Of a stretch of 64,000 nucleotides of DNA, positions 8,599 through 17,255 are shown one piece after another. Each line of letters begins with the position of its first letter. Position 1 is the stretch's first letter. The notes beneath the pieces were generated by a model. It saw only the letters and a program-made list of their open reading frames with translations, ran no database searches and had not been told where the DNA came from. Made by a program: the position numbers and the translations under genes. Source of the stretch: Agromyces mediolanus (lineage in GTDB: Bacteria; Actinomycetota; Actinomycetes; Actinomycetales; Microbacteriaceae); NCBI RefSeq assembly GCF_014648575.1, contig NZ_BMRJ01000005.1, forward strand, positions 49,071-113,070. The letters run 5' to 3'.

Positions 8599-8847
8599 AT
8601 GGCATTGTCCAACGAAGAAGTGCTGGCCGGCCTGGCCGAGCTCATCAACGACGAGACCGGCATCGCGACCGACACGGTGGAGCTGGACAAGTCGTTCACC
8701 GATGACCTCGACATCGACTCCATCTCGATGATGACGATCGTCGTCAACGCCGAGGAGAAGTTCGATGTCAAGATCCCCGACGAAGAGGTGAAGAACCTCA
8801 AGACCGTCGGCGACGCCGTCAGCTTCATCGTCAAGGCCCAGGCCTAG
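8599..8847 (+). CDS. acpP: Acyl carrier protein
   Basis: An 82-residue acidic helical protein that carries growing acyl chains on a phosphopantetheine arm. The attachment serine is Ser41 in DIDSISM, preceded by the usual acidic stretch DDLDID. The ATG has a strong AAGGAGAAG ribosome site. It is flanked by its own putative promoter and by a 12-bp hairpin downstream, both consistent with expression above the rest of the operon, as acyl carrier protein is needed in excess. Confidence 0.98.
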   Translation: MALSNEEVLAGLAELINDETGIATDTVELDKSFTDDLDIDSISMMTIVVNAEEKFDVKIPDEEVKNLKTVGDAVSFIVKAQA

Positions 8848-8857
8848 GCATCGCGAC

Positions 8858-8883
8858 GAGCGGGCCGCCCAGGCGGCCCGCTC
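8858..8883 (+). terminator. GC-rich hairpin between acpP and fabF
   Basis: GAGCGGGCCGCC (8858-8869) and GGCGGCCCGCTC (8872-8883) form a perfect 12-bp stem with only two unpaired bases between. There is no T-run, so it may be a partial terminator or an mRNA-stabilising hairpin that raises acpP relative to fabF. Confidence 0.5.
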
Positions 8884-8923
8884 GCACGGTCCTCGTCCCG
8901 TTTCCTCCCGGAGTGTTTTCGTC

Positions 8924-10159
8924 ATGACCAAGAACATCGTCGTCACCGGCATCGGTGCGAGTTCGCCGCTCGGTGGAACCGCCCCCGAGAGCTGGGACGC
9001 CCTGCGCGCCGGCGTGTCCGGCGCCCGCAGCCTCGAGCACGACTGGGTCGAGAAGTACGAGCTTCCCGTCACCTTCGCGGCCGAGGCCATCGTGCGCCCC
9101 GAGGCCGTCCTCGAGCGCCCCGTCGCCAAGCGGCTCGACCCCGCCTCCCAGTTCGCGCTCATCGCCGCCAAGGAGGCCTGGGCCGACGCCGGCGCCCCCG
9201 AGGTCGACCCCGAGCGTCTCGGCGTCGACTTCGCGACCGGCATCGGCGGCGTCTGGACGCTGCTCGACGCCTGGGACACGCTGCGCGAGCGCGGCCCCCG
9301 CCGCGTGCTGCCCATGACCGTGCCGATGCTCATGCCGAACGCCGCCGCGGGCAATCTCTCGCTGCACTTCGGCGCCCGCGCCTACGCGAGCACCTATGCG
9401 AGCGCGTGCGCCTCGAGCACCGAGTCGCTCGTGAACGCCGTCAAGCACCTGCAGGACGGCCTCGCCGACATCGTCATCGCGGGTGGCACCGAGTCGGCCA
9501 TCCACCCCATCACGATCGCGTCCTTCGCGTCGATGCAGGCCCTCTCGCGCCGCAACGACGACCCGGCGCACGCCTCGCGTCCGACGAGCATCGACCGCGA
9601 CGGCTTCGTCATGGGCGAGGGCGCCGGAGCGCTCATCCTCGAGACCGAGGAGCACGCCAAGGCCCGCGGCGCGAAGATCTACGCCTACGTGGTCGGCGGC
9701 GGCGTCACGGCCGACTCGTACCACATCACGGCCAACGACCCCGAGGGCCGCGGTGCGTCCCGGGCGGTCGAGCTCGCACTCGCCCAGGCCGGCGCGACGC
9801 CCGACGAGGTCACGCACATCAACGCGCACGCGACCTCGACGCCGGTGGGCGACCCGAACGAGTACCAGGCGCTGAAGAACGTGTTCGGCAGCCGCATCGA
9901 CGACATCCCCGTGTCGGCGACCAAGGCGTCGACGGGCCACCTCCTGGGCGGCACGGGCGCGCTCGAGGCGATCTTCACGATCTTCGCGATCCGCGACCGT
10001 CAGGCGCCGCCGACGATCAACCTCACCGAGCAGGACCCCGAGGTCCCGTTCCGCGTCTCCGGCGAGTCGCAGGATCTGGGCGCCGGCGACCAGCTCGCGA
10101 TCTCGAACTCCTTCGGCTTCGGCGGGCACAACGCGGTCATCGCGTTCCGCTCCGCATGA
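8924..10159 (+). CDS. fabF: 3-oxoacyl-ACP synthase II (KAS II)
   Basis: A 411-residue condensing enzyme that elongates acyl-ACP with malonyl-ACP. The Cys-His-His set is visible: Cys162 in ASACASSTES, His302 in NAHATSTPVGD and His339 in KASTGHLLGGTG. GFGGHN near the C-terminus is the usual family end motif. The ATG is preceded by a GGAG about 13 nt upstream. It is the last gene of the fatty acid operon and is followed by a strong hairpin. Confidence 0.97.
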   Translation: MTKNIVVTGIGASSPLGGTAPESWDALRAGVSGARSLEHDWVEKYELPVTFAAEAIVRPEAVLERPVAKRLDPASQFALIAAKEAWADAGAPEVDPERLGVDFATGIGGVWTLLDAWDTLRERGPRRVLPMTVPMLMPNAAAGNLSLHFGARAYASTYASACASSTESLVNAVKHLQDGLADIVIAGGTESAIHPITIASFASMQALSRRNDDPAHASRPTSIDRDGFVMGEGAGALILETEEHAKARGAKIYAYVVGGGVTADSYHITANDPEGRGASRAVELALAQAGATPDEVTHINAHATSTPVGDPNEYQALKNVFGSRIDDIPVSATKASTGHLLGGTGALEAIFTIFAIRDRQAPPTINLTEQDPEVPFRVSGESQDLGAGDQLAISNSFGFGGHNAVIAFRSA

Positions 10160-10186
10160 TCCGACGCCGTTCGCACGGCGCATGAC

Positions 10187-10219
10187 GACGGGCCCGGTGG
10201 GATTCCCACCGGGGCCGTC
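10187..10219. terminator. Hairpin after fabF
   Basis: CCCGGTGGG (10193-10201) pairs with CCCACCGGG (10205-10213) around ATT, with further imperfect pairing outside. It lies 27 nt after the fabF stop and upstream of the convergent DUF3145 gene. No T-run follows on either strand. Confidence 0.5.
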
Positions 10220-10306
10220 GACATCGGGCCGCCCGCTTCGCTCGTACGGTCGCCGGGAATCTCATCCGACCTCCGCGTCGCGCCGCAGGCGACCCGCGGC
10301 ATCCGC

Positions 10307-10828
10307 TCAGCCCACCTGGTGCAACCAGACGACCGGAGCGAAGTCGCTCGCATGGCGGAACGGCTCGAGCTCGTCGTCCCACGCCTGACCGAGTGCGAGG
10401 CGCAGCTCGCGGTGCAGTTCGACCGGGTCGTGCCCGGCCAGCTCGAGCGCGTACCGGACGCGGTCCTCGGGGACCACGGCGTTGCCGGCGCTGTCGGTCT
10501 GCGCGAAGTGGATGCCGAGGTCCGGCGTGTGCATCCAGCGCGCGCCGTCGCTGCCGGCACCGGGGTCCTCGCTCACCTCGAACCGCACATGGTCCCAGCC
10601 GCGCAGCGCCGAGGCGAGCCGCGCGCCGTCGCCCTGCGCGCCCTCCCAGTAGTACTCCGCGCGCATGCTGCCGCGCAGCACCGGCTGCTCCTGCCAGTCG
10701 AAGTTCACGGGCACGCCGAGCGTGCGTCCTACCGCCCACTCGACGTGGGGGCAGATCGCTCGTGGCGAGGAGTGCACGAACAGCACTCCTCGCGCGGCGC
10801 GCGTGGCCCGCGTGAGCTGCTCCGCCAT
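10307..10828 (-). CDS. DUF3145 family protein
   Basis: A 173-residue soluble protein of the actinobacterial DUF3145 family, recognisable by GVLFVHSSPRAICPHVEWAV near the N-terminus and the acidic C-terminal region around WDDELEPFRHASDFAPVVWLHQ. The role is unknown, but the gene commonly lies next to fabF in actinobacteria. The ATG at 10828 is chosen for its GGAG 7-8 nt upstream; the frame extends 40 codons further without a family match. It is convergent with fabF. Confidence 0.85.
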   Translation of the reverse strand: MAEQLTRATRAARGVLFVHSSPRAICPHVEWAVGRTLGVPVNFDWQEQPVLRGSMRAEYYWEGAQGDGARLASALRGWDHVRFEVSEDPGAGSDGARWMHTPDLGIHFAQTDSAGNAVVPEDRVRYALELAGHDPVELHRELRLALGQAWDDELEPFRHASDFAPVVWLHQVG

Positions 10829-11004
10829 CTCTACTCCGTTCTCTGAGGTGCGTCTTCCCCTACGACCTCGGAACGAACGGGCGGATCTTCGATTGCCGAC
10901 GGCACTGCCGTCACCCGCGATTATGCCTCGCATCAGGCGGAATGACAAGAATTCCCGGCGCGTCGCGGCCGGAGACGGCGTGGCGGACCCCTCCCCGGGA
11001 ACAC

Positions 11005-11010
11005 TATGCT
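11005..11010 (+). promoter_or_regulatory. -10 element TATGCT
   Basis: TATGCT lies 38 nt before the GTG of the PadR-like gene, in the gap after the divergent DUF3145 gene. Confidence 0.45.
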
Positions 11011-11048
11011 CGGTGAGGAGTTCTTCAGCTCAGGATCGGAGGCGCACG

Positions 11049-11666
11049 GTGGCCGTTCGCGAAGCACTGCTCGCACTGCTCGGCATGGGCCCGGCCTACG
11101 GCTTCGCCCTGCACGGCGGCCTCGCCGAACGCACGGGCGGCCGGCGTGCGATCAACGTCGGCCAGAGCTACGCCACGCTCGAGCGCGCCTCGAAGGCGGG
11201 GCTGATCACCTCGGCCGGCGCGACCGACGACGGCTTGCCGCTGCACCGGCTCACCGCGAGCGGCGAGACGGTGGTCGCGGGATGGCTCTCCGGTACGGAT
11301 GCCTCGGGCGCCGACCCGTGGGACGAGAGCCTCGACCGCGTGCTCATCGCCGCGTCGCTGCCCGAGGTGCCGCTCTCCCCCGTGCTCGCGGCCGAACGCG
11401 AACGCTGGCTCGCGCGGCTCGCCGCCGCGAGCGAGGTGGCCGCCAACGCCGCCTCGGCCGGCGAACAGCCTGAGGCGGATGCCTCGGCCGGCGCCCGTCT
11501 GGGCCGGCTGGCCGCCGCTGCCGATGCGGCGCGCGCTCGGGCCGCCCTGGCGTGGCTCGACGAGGTCGACGCCGCGGAGGACGCCGCAGCGCTCGCGTTC
11601 GCCCCCTCGGACGTGCGCCCGAAGCGCGGTCGACGCCGTTCGGCTCAGCCCTCGGCCAGCGCGTAG
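11049..11666 (+). CDS. PadR-like winged-helix protein
   Basis: A 205-residue protein whose first 75 residues read like a PadR DNA-binding domain: VREALLALLGMGPAYGFALH, then INVGQSYATLERASKAGLI and a wing ending PLHRLTASGETVVAGWL. The C-terminal half is Ala/Glu-rich and helical, as in the dimerising part of PadR proteins. GTG 11049 follows GGAGG; translation upstream in this frame has no family match. Its 3' end overlaps the convergent polymerase gene by 22 bp. The target is unknown. Confidence 0.75.
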   Translation: MAVREALLALLGMGPAYGFALHGGLAERTGGRRAINVGQSYATLERASKAGLITSAGATDDGLPLHRLTASGETVVAGWLSGTDASGADPWDESLDRVLIAASLPEVPLSPVLAAERERWLARLAAASEVAANAASAGEQPEADASAGARLGRLAAAADAARARAALAWLDEVDAAEDAAALAFAPSDVRPKRGRRRSAQPSASA

Positions 11667-13384
11667 CTGTCGACGACGGCGAGGTCGAGCGGGAAGTCGA
11701 GGGGGAAGTCGCCGAAGAGCAGGCGACCCGCCTCGGCCGCGCACTCGGCGACCGCCGCCGCGACCTCCTCGGCACGCTCGGCCGGCGTGTGCACGATGAT
11801 CTCGTCGTGCAGGTAGTAGACGAGATGCGGCGTCGCCTCGAACACCGGGCCGGACGCCGCCGCTCGGTTCGCGGACGGCTCCATCGCGGCGAGGCGAGAG
11901 CGGAGCGCCGCCATCCAGCACAGGGACCACTCCGCGGCGCTGCCCTGGACGACGAAGTTGCGGGTGAAGCGGCCCCAGTCGCGCGCGGAGCTGCGGGCGC
12001 GGCGCTCGTCGGCCGGGCTGGCCTCCGGCTCGCTCGCACGCTGCTGCACCTCCCGCCAGCTCGCGGGCGGCAGCGGGGAGGAGCGGCCGAGGTTCGTCGT
12101 GACGCTGCCGCCGCGCTCGCCCTGGGCCGCGGCCCGGTCGACGAGCGCCATCGCCCGCGGGAAGGCCCGCGCGAGTCGTGGCACGAGCCTTCCGCTGTCG
12201 CCCGTCGTCGCGCCGTACATGGCGCCGAGCACGGCGATCTTCGCCTGGTCGCGCTCCTCGACCACGCCGGCCTCGACGATGCCGCGGTACACGTCGCGAC
12301 CGCGGGCCGCGTCGGCCATCGCCTCGTCGCGGGCGAGCGCGGCGAGCACGCGCGGTTCGAGCTGCGCGGCATCGGCCACCACGAGCCGCCAGCCGGGATC
12401 GGCGACCACCGCGCTGCGGACGAGCTTCGGCAGCTGCAGCGCGCCACCGCCGGAGGTCGCCCAACGCCCGGTCGCAGTGCCACCCGGGACGTAGTCGGGG
12501 CGGAACCGGCCGTCGACGATCCACTCGTCGAGCCACGCCCAACCGTTCGCGCTCGCGAGCCTGGCGAGCTTCTTGTAGGCGATCAGCGGCTCGATGGCGG
12601 GGTGCTCGTGCTCGCGCAACTCCCAGCGGCTGGTGGACTCGACGGGGATGCCCGCCGCGCGGAGCGCGCGGAGCACCTCGAGCTGCGAATCGAGGTTCAG
12701 CCCCGGCGCCTCGAGCTCACGACGCACGGCGGCCGCGAACCGCTCCATGTGCTCGGGCTTGGCCCCCGGGCGCGGCCTCGGCCCGAGCGTGGTCTCGAGC
12801 ACTCGTTCATGCACCTCGCGGCTCCACGGCAGACCTGCGGCGTGCAGTTCGGCCCCGATCAGCGCCCCAGCGGACTCGGCCGCGAGCAGCAGACGCATGG
12901 CCCGCGGCCGCGCACTGTCGGCCGTGAGCGCCCGTTGGCGGGCGTCTTCGGCGAGCACCTCGTCGAGGCTCGGCCCGGGAGCGCCGGCTCCGCCCTGGTC
13001 GCCATCGAAGTCGTCGAAGTCGAACAGTGCGGTGCCGAGCGCGGCGGGCGCCGGCGCGAGCTGCCCGGCGCGGAGCCGGGCGATCCATGCGGGCGCCGCG
13101 GCGGCTCCGTGCTCGCGCACCGTCGCCGTGTCGGTGGAGTGGTCGAGGATCGCCGCGGCGAGCAGCAGGTCGTCGCATCGCTCGATGCGCACCCCCGCGG
13201 CGAGCAGCTTCGGGTACCACTGCCGGGTGTCGCTCCAGACCCAGCGCGGGGACTCGTCGCGCTCGAAGGCGGCGACCGTCGCCGGGAGCTCGCCTGCGGG
13301 AACCGCTGCGAGCGGCTGCCCGGGCGCGTCGGGGTCGACGAGGGCGATCAGGCCGTCGTCGCGGGGGCCGATCGCGATGCGCAC
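11645..13384 (-). CDS. Family A DNA polymerase, short exonuclease-like form
   Basis: A 579-residue protein of the actinobacterial family labelled bifunctional 3'-5' exonuclease/DNA polymerase, shorter than PolA and without a 5' nuclease domain. Polymerase motifs are visible: ATGRWATSGGGALQLPK, motif A DAAQLEPRVLAALARD, finger helix residues RDQAKIAVLGAMYGATTGD and motif C YYLHDEIIVHTP. The N-terminal domain is only weakly exonuclease-like. The GTG at 13384 (VRIAIG) matches the usual family start. A repair or translesion role is likely but unproven. It is divergent from the zinc-ribbon nuclease gene. Confidence 0.88.
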   Translation of the reverse strand: MRIAIGPRDDGLIALVDPDAPGQPLAAVPAGELPATVAAFERDESPRWVWSDTRQWYPKLLAAGVRIERCDDLLLAAAILDHSTDTATVREHGAAAAPAWIARLRAGQLAPAPAALGTALFDFDDFDGDQGGAGAPGPSLDEVLAEDARQRALTADSARPRAMRLLLAAESAGALIGAELHAAGLPWSREVHERVLETTLGPRPRPGAKPEHMERFAAAVRRELEAPGLNLDSQLEVLRALRAAGIPVESTSRWELREHEHPAIEPLIAYKKLARLASANGWAWLDEWIVDGRFRPDYVPGGTATGRWATSGGGALQLPKLVRSAVVADPGWRLVVADAAQLEPRVLAALARDEAMADAARGRDVYRGIVEAGVVEERDQAKIAVLGAMYGATTGDSGRLVPRLARAFPRAMALVDRAAAQGERGGSVTTNLGRSSPLPPASWREVQQRASEPEASPADERRARSSARDWGRFTRNFVVQGSAAEWSLCWMAALRSRLAAMEPSANRAAASGPVFEATPHLVYYLHDEIIVHTPAERAEEVAAAVAECAAEAGRLLFGDFPLDFPLDLAVVDSYALAEG

Positions 13385-13484
13385 GTTCCCAGTGTGGCCC
13401 ACGCCGGCGACATCGCCGGCGCGCGTGTCGGTGGTGCCCCCGAGCATGGCGGCATGAGGACGAGTGCGAACCCGGAGGCCCGGC

Positions 13485-14252
13485 ATGGCTGAGGTGAGCT
13501 TCCGCTGCGGGCACGGCGGCGACCCGGAGCGGGGCGCCGTCCGCCTCTCCCGCGTCTGCCCGCTGTGCATGCTCATCGCCGAGACCCAGCGCTCGCGCGG
13601 CGAACTGCTGCGCCGCGCGACTCCGCCCGAGCGCGGGCGGCTCGCCCGCGAGACCCGCATCGGCGCCGAGTACGAGTGGCGCTGCGAACGCGGGCACGAC
13701 CGCTACCGGGCGAGCGTGCGCGAGCAGCTCACCGGCACCGCGTGCGCGAAGTGCCGTACGAGCGCGGGCGCCCCGGCCGCACGGCGCGAGGCCGGCGTCG
13801 CCTTCATGAACCCCGGCCTGCGCACCCGCACCTCGATGACCGAGCAGCGGCTCAAGGGGCTCCTCGGCGAACGCATCCGGCTGCACCACCGCGTGAACGC
13901 GGTCCGGGTCGCGCGCACCTTCTTCGGGCGCAACGAGGTCTGGCCCGACATCCTCGTCCCGCAGCTGCGCATCGCGATCGAGTACGACGACCCCGGACGC
14001 TCGCGGCGGGCCCATCTGGGGCTGAAGGAGGCGTCCGACCGGGAGAAGGACGAAGCGCTCGCCGAGGTCGGCTGGGACGTCATCCGCGTCCGTGGCGGCG
14101 GGCTCGAGCCGCTCGGCCCGAACGACGTCGTCTGCCGCACGGTCGACGGCCGCGTCGCCGACGAGATCGTCGAGCGCATGGTGCGGCTCCGCGGCGCCGA
14201 CGCGGTCGAGGCGCTCGCCGTCGTCACGCCGGTCGGAGGCGCGCCGGCCTGA
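13485..14252 (+). CDS. Zinc-ribbon protein with Vsr/DUF559-like nuclease domain
   Basis: A 255-residue protein with a first Cys cluster (CGHG ... CPLC, about 8-28), a DUF4379-type zinc ribbon (YEWRCERGHDRY ... CAKC, about 63-92) and a C-terminal nuclease-like domain (about 115-225). The latter has TSMTEQRLKGLLG, then WPDILVPQLRIAIEYDD, which places Asp, Glu and Asp as in Vsr/DUF559 PD-(D/E)XK enzymes, and ends with GWDVIRVRGGGLEPL as in that fold. It probably cuts or binds DNA, but the substrate is unknown. The ATG at 13485 has GGAGG about 6 nt upstream. It is divergent from a DNA polymerase gene. Confidence 0.72.
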   Translation: MAEVSFRCGHGGDPERGAVRLSRVCPLCMLIAETQRSRGELLRRATPPERGRLARETRIGAEYEWRCERGHDRYRASVREQLTGTACAKCRTSAGAPAARREAGVAFMNPGLRTRTSMTEQRLKGLLGERIRLHHRVNAVRVARTFFGRNEVWPDILVPQLRIAIEYDDPGRSRRAHLGLKEASDREKDEALAEVGWDVIRVRGGGLEPLGPNDVVCRTVDGRVADEIVERMVRLRGADAVEALAVVTPVGGAPA

Positions 14253-14314
14253 GCCGCGCCGAGCTGAGGCGACGGGTCCGGCGAACGAGCTCGCGGCGGG
14301 CGAGCTGCCGCGCG

Positions 14315-14632
14315 TCAGTCGTGGTCGGCGGCCCGGTCGGGGAACCGCCAGCGCCGGGGCCGGTCCGCGATCCGCTCTCCGGCGAGGCGACGGTCGAGGT
14401 ACTTCATCACGAGCCCGGCCCCGATGAGCGCCGCGCCGAGCGGTGCGAGCAGCGCTCGGGCGAGCGCCATGACGATCTCGTAGACGCCGATGACGAGCGA
14501 CCACTCCTCGGTGTTGACGGCCCACCAGGGACCGCTCACCAGGAACGGTGCGGTCGCGATCAGGATCCCGCCGAGGAGGGCGATCCCGATCCCCCAGGAG
14601 ATCACCGTCTTCGGCATCGATTCGACCGTCAC
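14315..14632 (-). CDS. Small membrane protein of unknown function
   Basis: A 105-residue protein with two or three hydrophobic helices (about 11-32, 45-60 and 61-77) and a basic, charged C-terminal tail (RRLAGERIADRPRRWRFPDR). I recognise no family. The GTG start at 14632 is supported by TAGGGT 6 nt upstream. It is divergent from the NfeD-like gene. Confidence 0.65.
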   Translation of the reverse strand: MTVESMPKTVISWGIGIALLGGILIATAPFLVSGPWWAVNTEEWSLVIGVYEIVMALARALLAPLGAALIGAGLVMKYLDRRLAGERIADRPRRWRFPDRAADHD

Positions 14633-14638
14633 GCCTCG

Positions 14639-14644
14639 ACCCTA
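14639..14644 (-). promoter_or_regulatory. -10 element TAGGGT, likely leaderless
   Basis: On the minus strand TAGGGT ends 6 nt before the GTG of the small membrane protein gene. Confidence 0.55.
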
Positions 14645-14692
14645 TCCGGACCGGCCCGTCCGATCAGCGATGCGGGGCCGGAGCTCTGCCGA

Positions 14693-14698
14693 TAGGGT
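14693..14698 (+). promoter_or_regulatory. -10 element TAGGGT upstream of nfeD-like gene
   Basis: TAGGGT lies 42 nt before the GTG at 14741, giving a short leader with AGAGAGG as a weak ribosome site. Confidence 0.4.
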
Positions 14699-14740
14699 GA
14701 ACGCACTCCCACTTCCACCCGACCAGAGAGGCCCGGCGAC

Positions 14741-15211
14741 GTGCTCCTCCCCTTCCTCATCGTCGGAGGCGTCGGCCTCGCCCTCCTCCTCGTCTCACTG
14801 ATCCTCGGCGACATCCTCGATCACTTCGAGATCGGCGACGGCGCGATCTCCGGCACGGCGCTCGCCGTCGGCCTCGTCGTGTTCGGCGCCGCGGGCACAC
14901 TCACCGCCTCGCTCGGCCTCGAACTCGTCTGGGCCTACGTGCTCGCGGCCGCGCTCGCCGTCGTCGCCTACGTGCTGAGCGTGCTCGTGGTGCGCAATCT
15001 CACCCGCAGCTCCGACGGCGCCCCCGTCTCCGCCGTGGGCCTCGGCGGCGTCGCCCGCTCCGACATCTCCCCCGCCGGCGGCGAGGTCAGCCTCGACGGC
15101 CCCGGCGAGCTCGAGCGCCGCATGGCGTACTCCGCCGAGCCCATCGCCGAGGGCTCGCGCGTGCGCGTCGTCGAGCAGGCCGGCAGCCGGGTGAAGGTCG
15201 TCGCCGACTAG
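14741..15211 (+). CDS. NfeD-like membrane protein
   Basis: A 156-residue protein with two or three N-terminal transmembrane helices (about 1-20, 36-54 and 59-82) and a C-terminal OB-fold-like soluble domain (about 95-156) with the NfeD pattern GxVxLDGxG and GSRVRVVEQAGSRVKVV. NfeD proteins pair with SPFH proteins in membrane microdomains. The flotillin gene follows 86 nt downstream on the same strand, the classic arrangement. No serine protease domain is fused, so this is the short form. Confidence 0.8.
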   Translation: MLLPFLIVGGVGLALLLVSLILGDILDHFEIGDGAISGTALAVGLVVFGAAGTLTASLGLELVWAYVLAAALAVVAYVLSVLVVRNLTRSSDGAPVSAVGLGGVARSDISPAGGEVSLDGPGELERRMAYSAEPIAEGSRVRVVEQAGSRVKVVAD

Positions 15212-15297
15212 CCCCCGCGTGCCCGCACGGCACACCAGAGACTCCCCCGGGCGCCCCCGCGCGCCGATCCCCGCCCCGAACCGAGAAGGAAGCCCCC

Positions 15298-16761
15298 ATG
15301 CTCGACCCGACCCTCATCCAGGTGATCGCGATCATCGCGCTCGTCATCGCCCTGCTCGGCCTGCTCGTCTTCATCGCCCGGCGCATCCGCCGCGTGCCGC
15401 CGAACGAGGCCCTCGTCATCGTCGGCCGCGGCGCCGGCCGCGCCTCCCCGGAGCAGGCCAGCGGCCAGCGCGTCGTCATCGGTGGCCGCACCTTCGTCTG
15501 GCCGATCCTCCAGCAGGGCTTCTCGATCTCGCTCGAGCAGCGCCAGATCGGCATCACGGTCGAGGGCGTCGACAAGAACCGCATCAAGATCGCGATCAAG
15601 GCGTCCATCAACTTCAAGGTCTCCGGCAACGAGGACGGCGTGCGCCGCGCGGCCCAGCGCTTCCTCTCGCAGCAGCAGCTGCTCACCGAGATCATCAAGG
15701 AATCGCTCGAGGGCTCGCTGCGCTCCATCGTCGGCGACATGACGATCGAGCAGATCATCTCCGACCGCAAGAGCCTCTCCGACCGGGTCGTCTCCGAGAC
15801 CAAGGCCGACCTCGTCGAGCAGGGCCTGCAGGTCGATCTGCTGAACATCTCCGACATCTCGACCCCGGGCAGCGACTACCTCGCGAACCTCGGCCGCGCC
15901 GAGGCCGCCCGCGCCCGCCAGGTCGCCGAGATCAGCGAGGCCGAGGCCGCCCGCGCGAGCGAGTTCGCGCGCATCGAGGCCGCCGAGCAGATCGCCGAAC
16001 GCCAGAAGGCCCTGAGCCTGCGCCAGGCGTCGATCAAGGCCGAGACCGACCGCGCGAACGCTGAAGCCGAGGCATCCGGCCTGCTCGCGAAGGCCGAGCA
16101 GGACAAGCTCGTCGCCACCGAGGAGCGCGAGGCGCTCGCCGAGCAGGCGCTCGTGACCCAGGAGCGCCTCGACATCGACGTCCGCAAGCCCGCCGAGGCC
16201 GAGGCGTACGCCGAAGTGCAGCGCGCGAACGCGCAGCGAGACGCGGCGAACGCGGCGACCGAGGCCGACGCCTACAAGCGCACCAAGATCGCCGAGGCGA
16301 ACAAGGTCGCCGCGGTGCAGGACGCCGAGGCCGCCGCGACCTCGGTGCGCTTCGCCGGTGAGGCCGAGCGCGACCGTCAGGTGGCCCTCGCCGCCGGTAT
16401 CCGCGCCGACGGCGAGGCGAAGGCCGCCGCCATCCAGGCCGAGGGTCTCGCCGAGGCGGCCGCGACCGACGCGAAGGCGCAGGCGCTCAAGAAGTACGGC
16501 GAGGCCGCCCTCGCGCAGGAGATCATCTCGCGGCTGCCCGAGATCGTGCGCGCCGCCGCCGAGCCGATCTCGAACATCGACACCCTCACGGTCGTCTCCA
16601 CCGACGGCGCGAGCGCAGTGACGAAGACCGTCGGACAGGTGCTCGGCGAGGGCACCGAGGTCGTGAAGTCGCTCACCGGGCTCGACGTCTCGTCGATCCT
16701 CGCCGGCCTGGCCGGCGGCGCGGTCGTGAAGCAGGCCGAGGAGCCTGCGGTCGCGAAGTAG
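15298..16761 (+). CDS. Flotillin-like SPFH domain protein
   Basis: A 487-residue protein with one N-terminal membrane segment (about 7-27), an SPFH/band 7 domain (about 30-210; GVDKNRIKIAIKASINFKV, LEGSLRSIVGDMTIEQII) and a long Ala/Glu-rich coiled coil (about 195-400) with many EA repeats, as in flotillins/YuaG. It should oligomerise at the inner membrane and organise functional microdomains with NfeD. The ATG follows GAGAAGGAAG. A strong hairpin follows the stop. Confidence 0.92.
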   Translation: MLDPTLIQVIAIIALVIALLGLLVFIARRIRRVPPNEALVIVGRGAGRASPEQASGQRVVIGGRTFVWPILQQGFSISLEQRQIGITVEGVDKNRIKIAIKASINFKVSGNEDGVRRAAQRFLSQQQLLTEIIKESLEGSLRSIVGDMTIEQIISDRKSLSDRVVSETKADLVEQGLQVDLLNISDISTPGSDYLANLGRAEAARARQVAEISEAEAARASEFARIEAAEQIAERQKALSLRQASIKAETDRANAEAEASGLLAKAEQDKLVATEEREALAEQALVTQERLDIDVRKPAEAEAYAEVQRANAQRDAANAATEADAYKRTKIAEANKVAAVQDAEAAATSVRFAGEAERDRQVALAAGIRADGEAKAAAIQAEGLAEAAATDAKAQALKKYGEAALAQEIISRLPEIVRAAAEPISNIDTLTVVSTDGASAVTKTVGQVLGEGTEVVKSLTGLDVSSILAGLAGGAVVKQAEEPAVAK

Positions 16762-16780
16762 CGCGACGCACGCGCAGCGC

Positions 16781-16810
16781 GGGCCCCGGTGACGATCGTC
16801 GCCGGGGCCC
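16781..16810 (+). terminator. Hairpin after flotillin gene
   Basis: GGGCCCCGG (16781-16789) pairs with CCGGGGCCC (16802-16810), and the inner GAC/GTC also pair around GATC, giving a long stem 20 nt after the flotillin stop. Only a weak T content follows (GTTCGCGTC), so it may need another factor. Confidence 0.55.
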
Positions 16811-16844
16811 GTTCGCGTCGGCGTGCCGCCGTCCGCGCTCCCAG

Positions 16845-17195
16845 CTACGCCCAGCCGAGTTCGCCGAGCCGCGCGTCGTCGAGGCCGAAGTAGTGGCCGA
16901 TCTCGTGCACGAGGGTGATGCGCACCCGCTCCCGCAGGGCGTCGAGGTCGGCGCTGTGCTCCTGCATGGTGTTGCGGAACAGGGTGATCCGGTCGGGCAG
17001 CTCGCCGAAGCCGTAGGCGCCGCGGGTCTTCAACGGCCGGCCGCTGTAGAGCCCGTAGAGCCGCGGCCGCTCCCCCGGCGGCTGGTCCGCGACGAGGATG
17101 GCGACGTTCTCGAGCCCCCGCACCATGTCCTCGGGCAGCGAGTCGTAGACCTCGCCGACCATCCGCTCGATGTCGTCCTCGGAGATCTCGACCAT
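16845..17195 (-). CDS. Zincin-like metallopeptidase family protein
   Basis: A 116-residue protein of the small actinobacterial zincin family (PF06262). The zinc site HEIGHYFGLDD at 97-107 gives HExxHxxxxxD with the third ligand Asp. The region RGLENVAILVAD and ITLFRNTMQEH are also typical. Substrate is unknown. The ATG at 17195 is supported by CAGAAT 6 nt upstream on the minus strand (leaderless). It lies between the flotillin terminator and a tRNA gene. Confidence 0.85.
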   Translation of the reverse strand: MVEISEDDIERMVGEVYDSLPEDMVRGLENVAILVADQPPGERPRLYGLYSGRPLKTRGAYGFGELPDRITLFRNTMQEHSADLDALRERVRITLVHEIGHYFGLDDARLGELGWA

Positions 17196-17201
17196 GGCTC
17201 G

Positions 17202-17207
17202 ATTCTG
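17202..17207 (-). promoter_or_regulatory. -10 element CAGAAT, likely leaderless
   Basis: On the minus strand CAGAAT ends 6 nt before the ATG of the zincin gene. Confidence 0.5.
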
Positions 17208-17255
17208 CCTCGGAGCGGAGCATGAGGCGAGCCCGCGGCGGACGCGCGGACGGGG

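Noticed and set aside
10665..11048. Upstream extension of the PadR-like gene
   Set aside because: The extra 128 codons run opposite DUF3145 and have no family match, while GTG 11049 has GGAGG and starts at the PadR domain.
16010..16500. Tandem repeat in the flotillin gene
   Set aside because: The repetitive look comes from the Ala/Glu coiled coil with biased codons, normal for flotillins, and not from DNA repeats.
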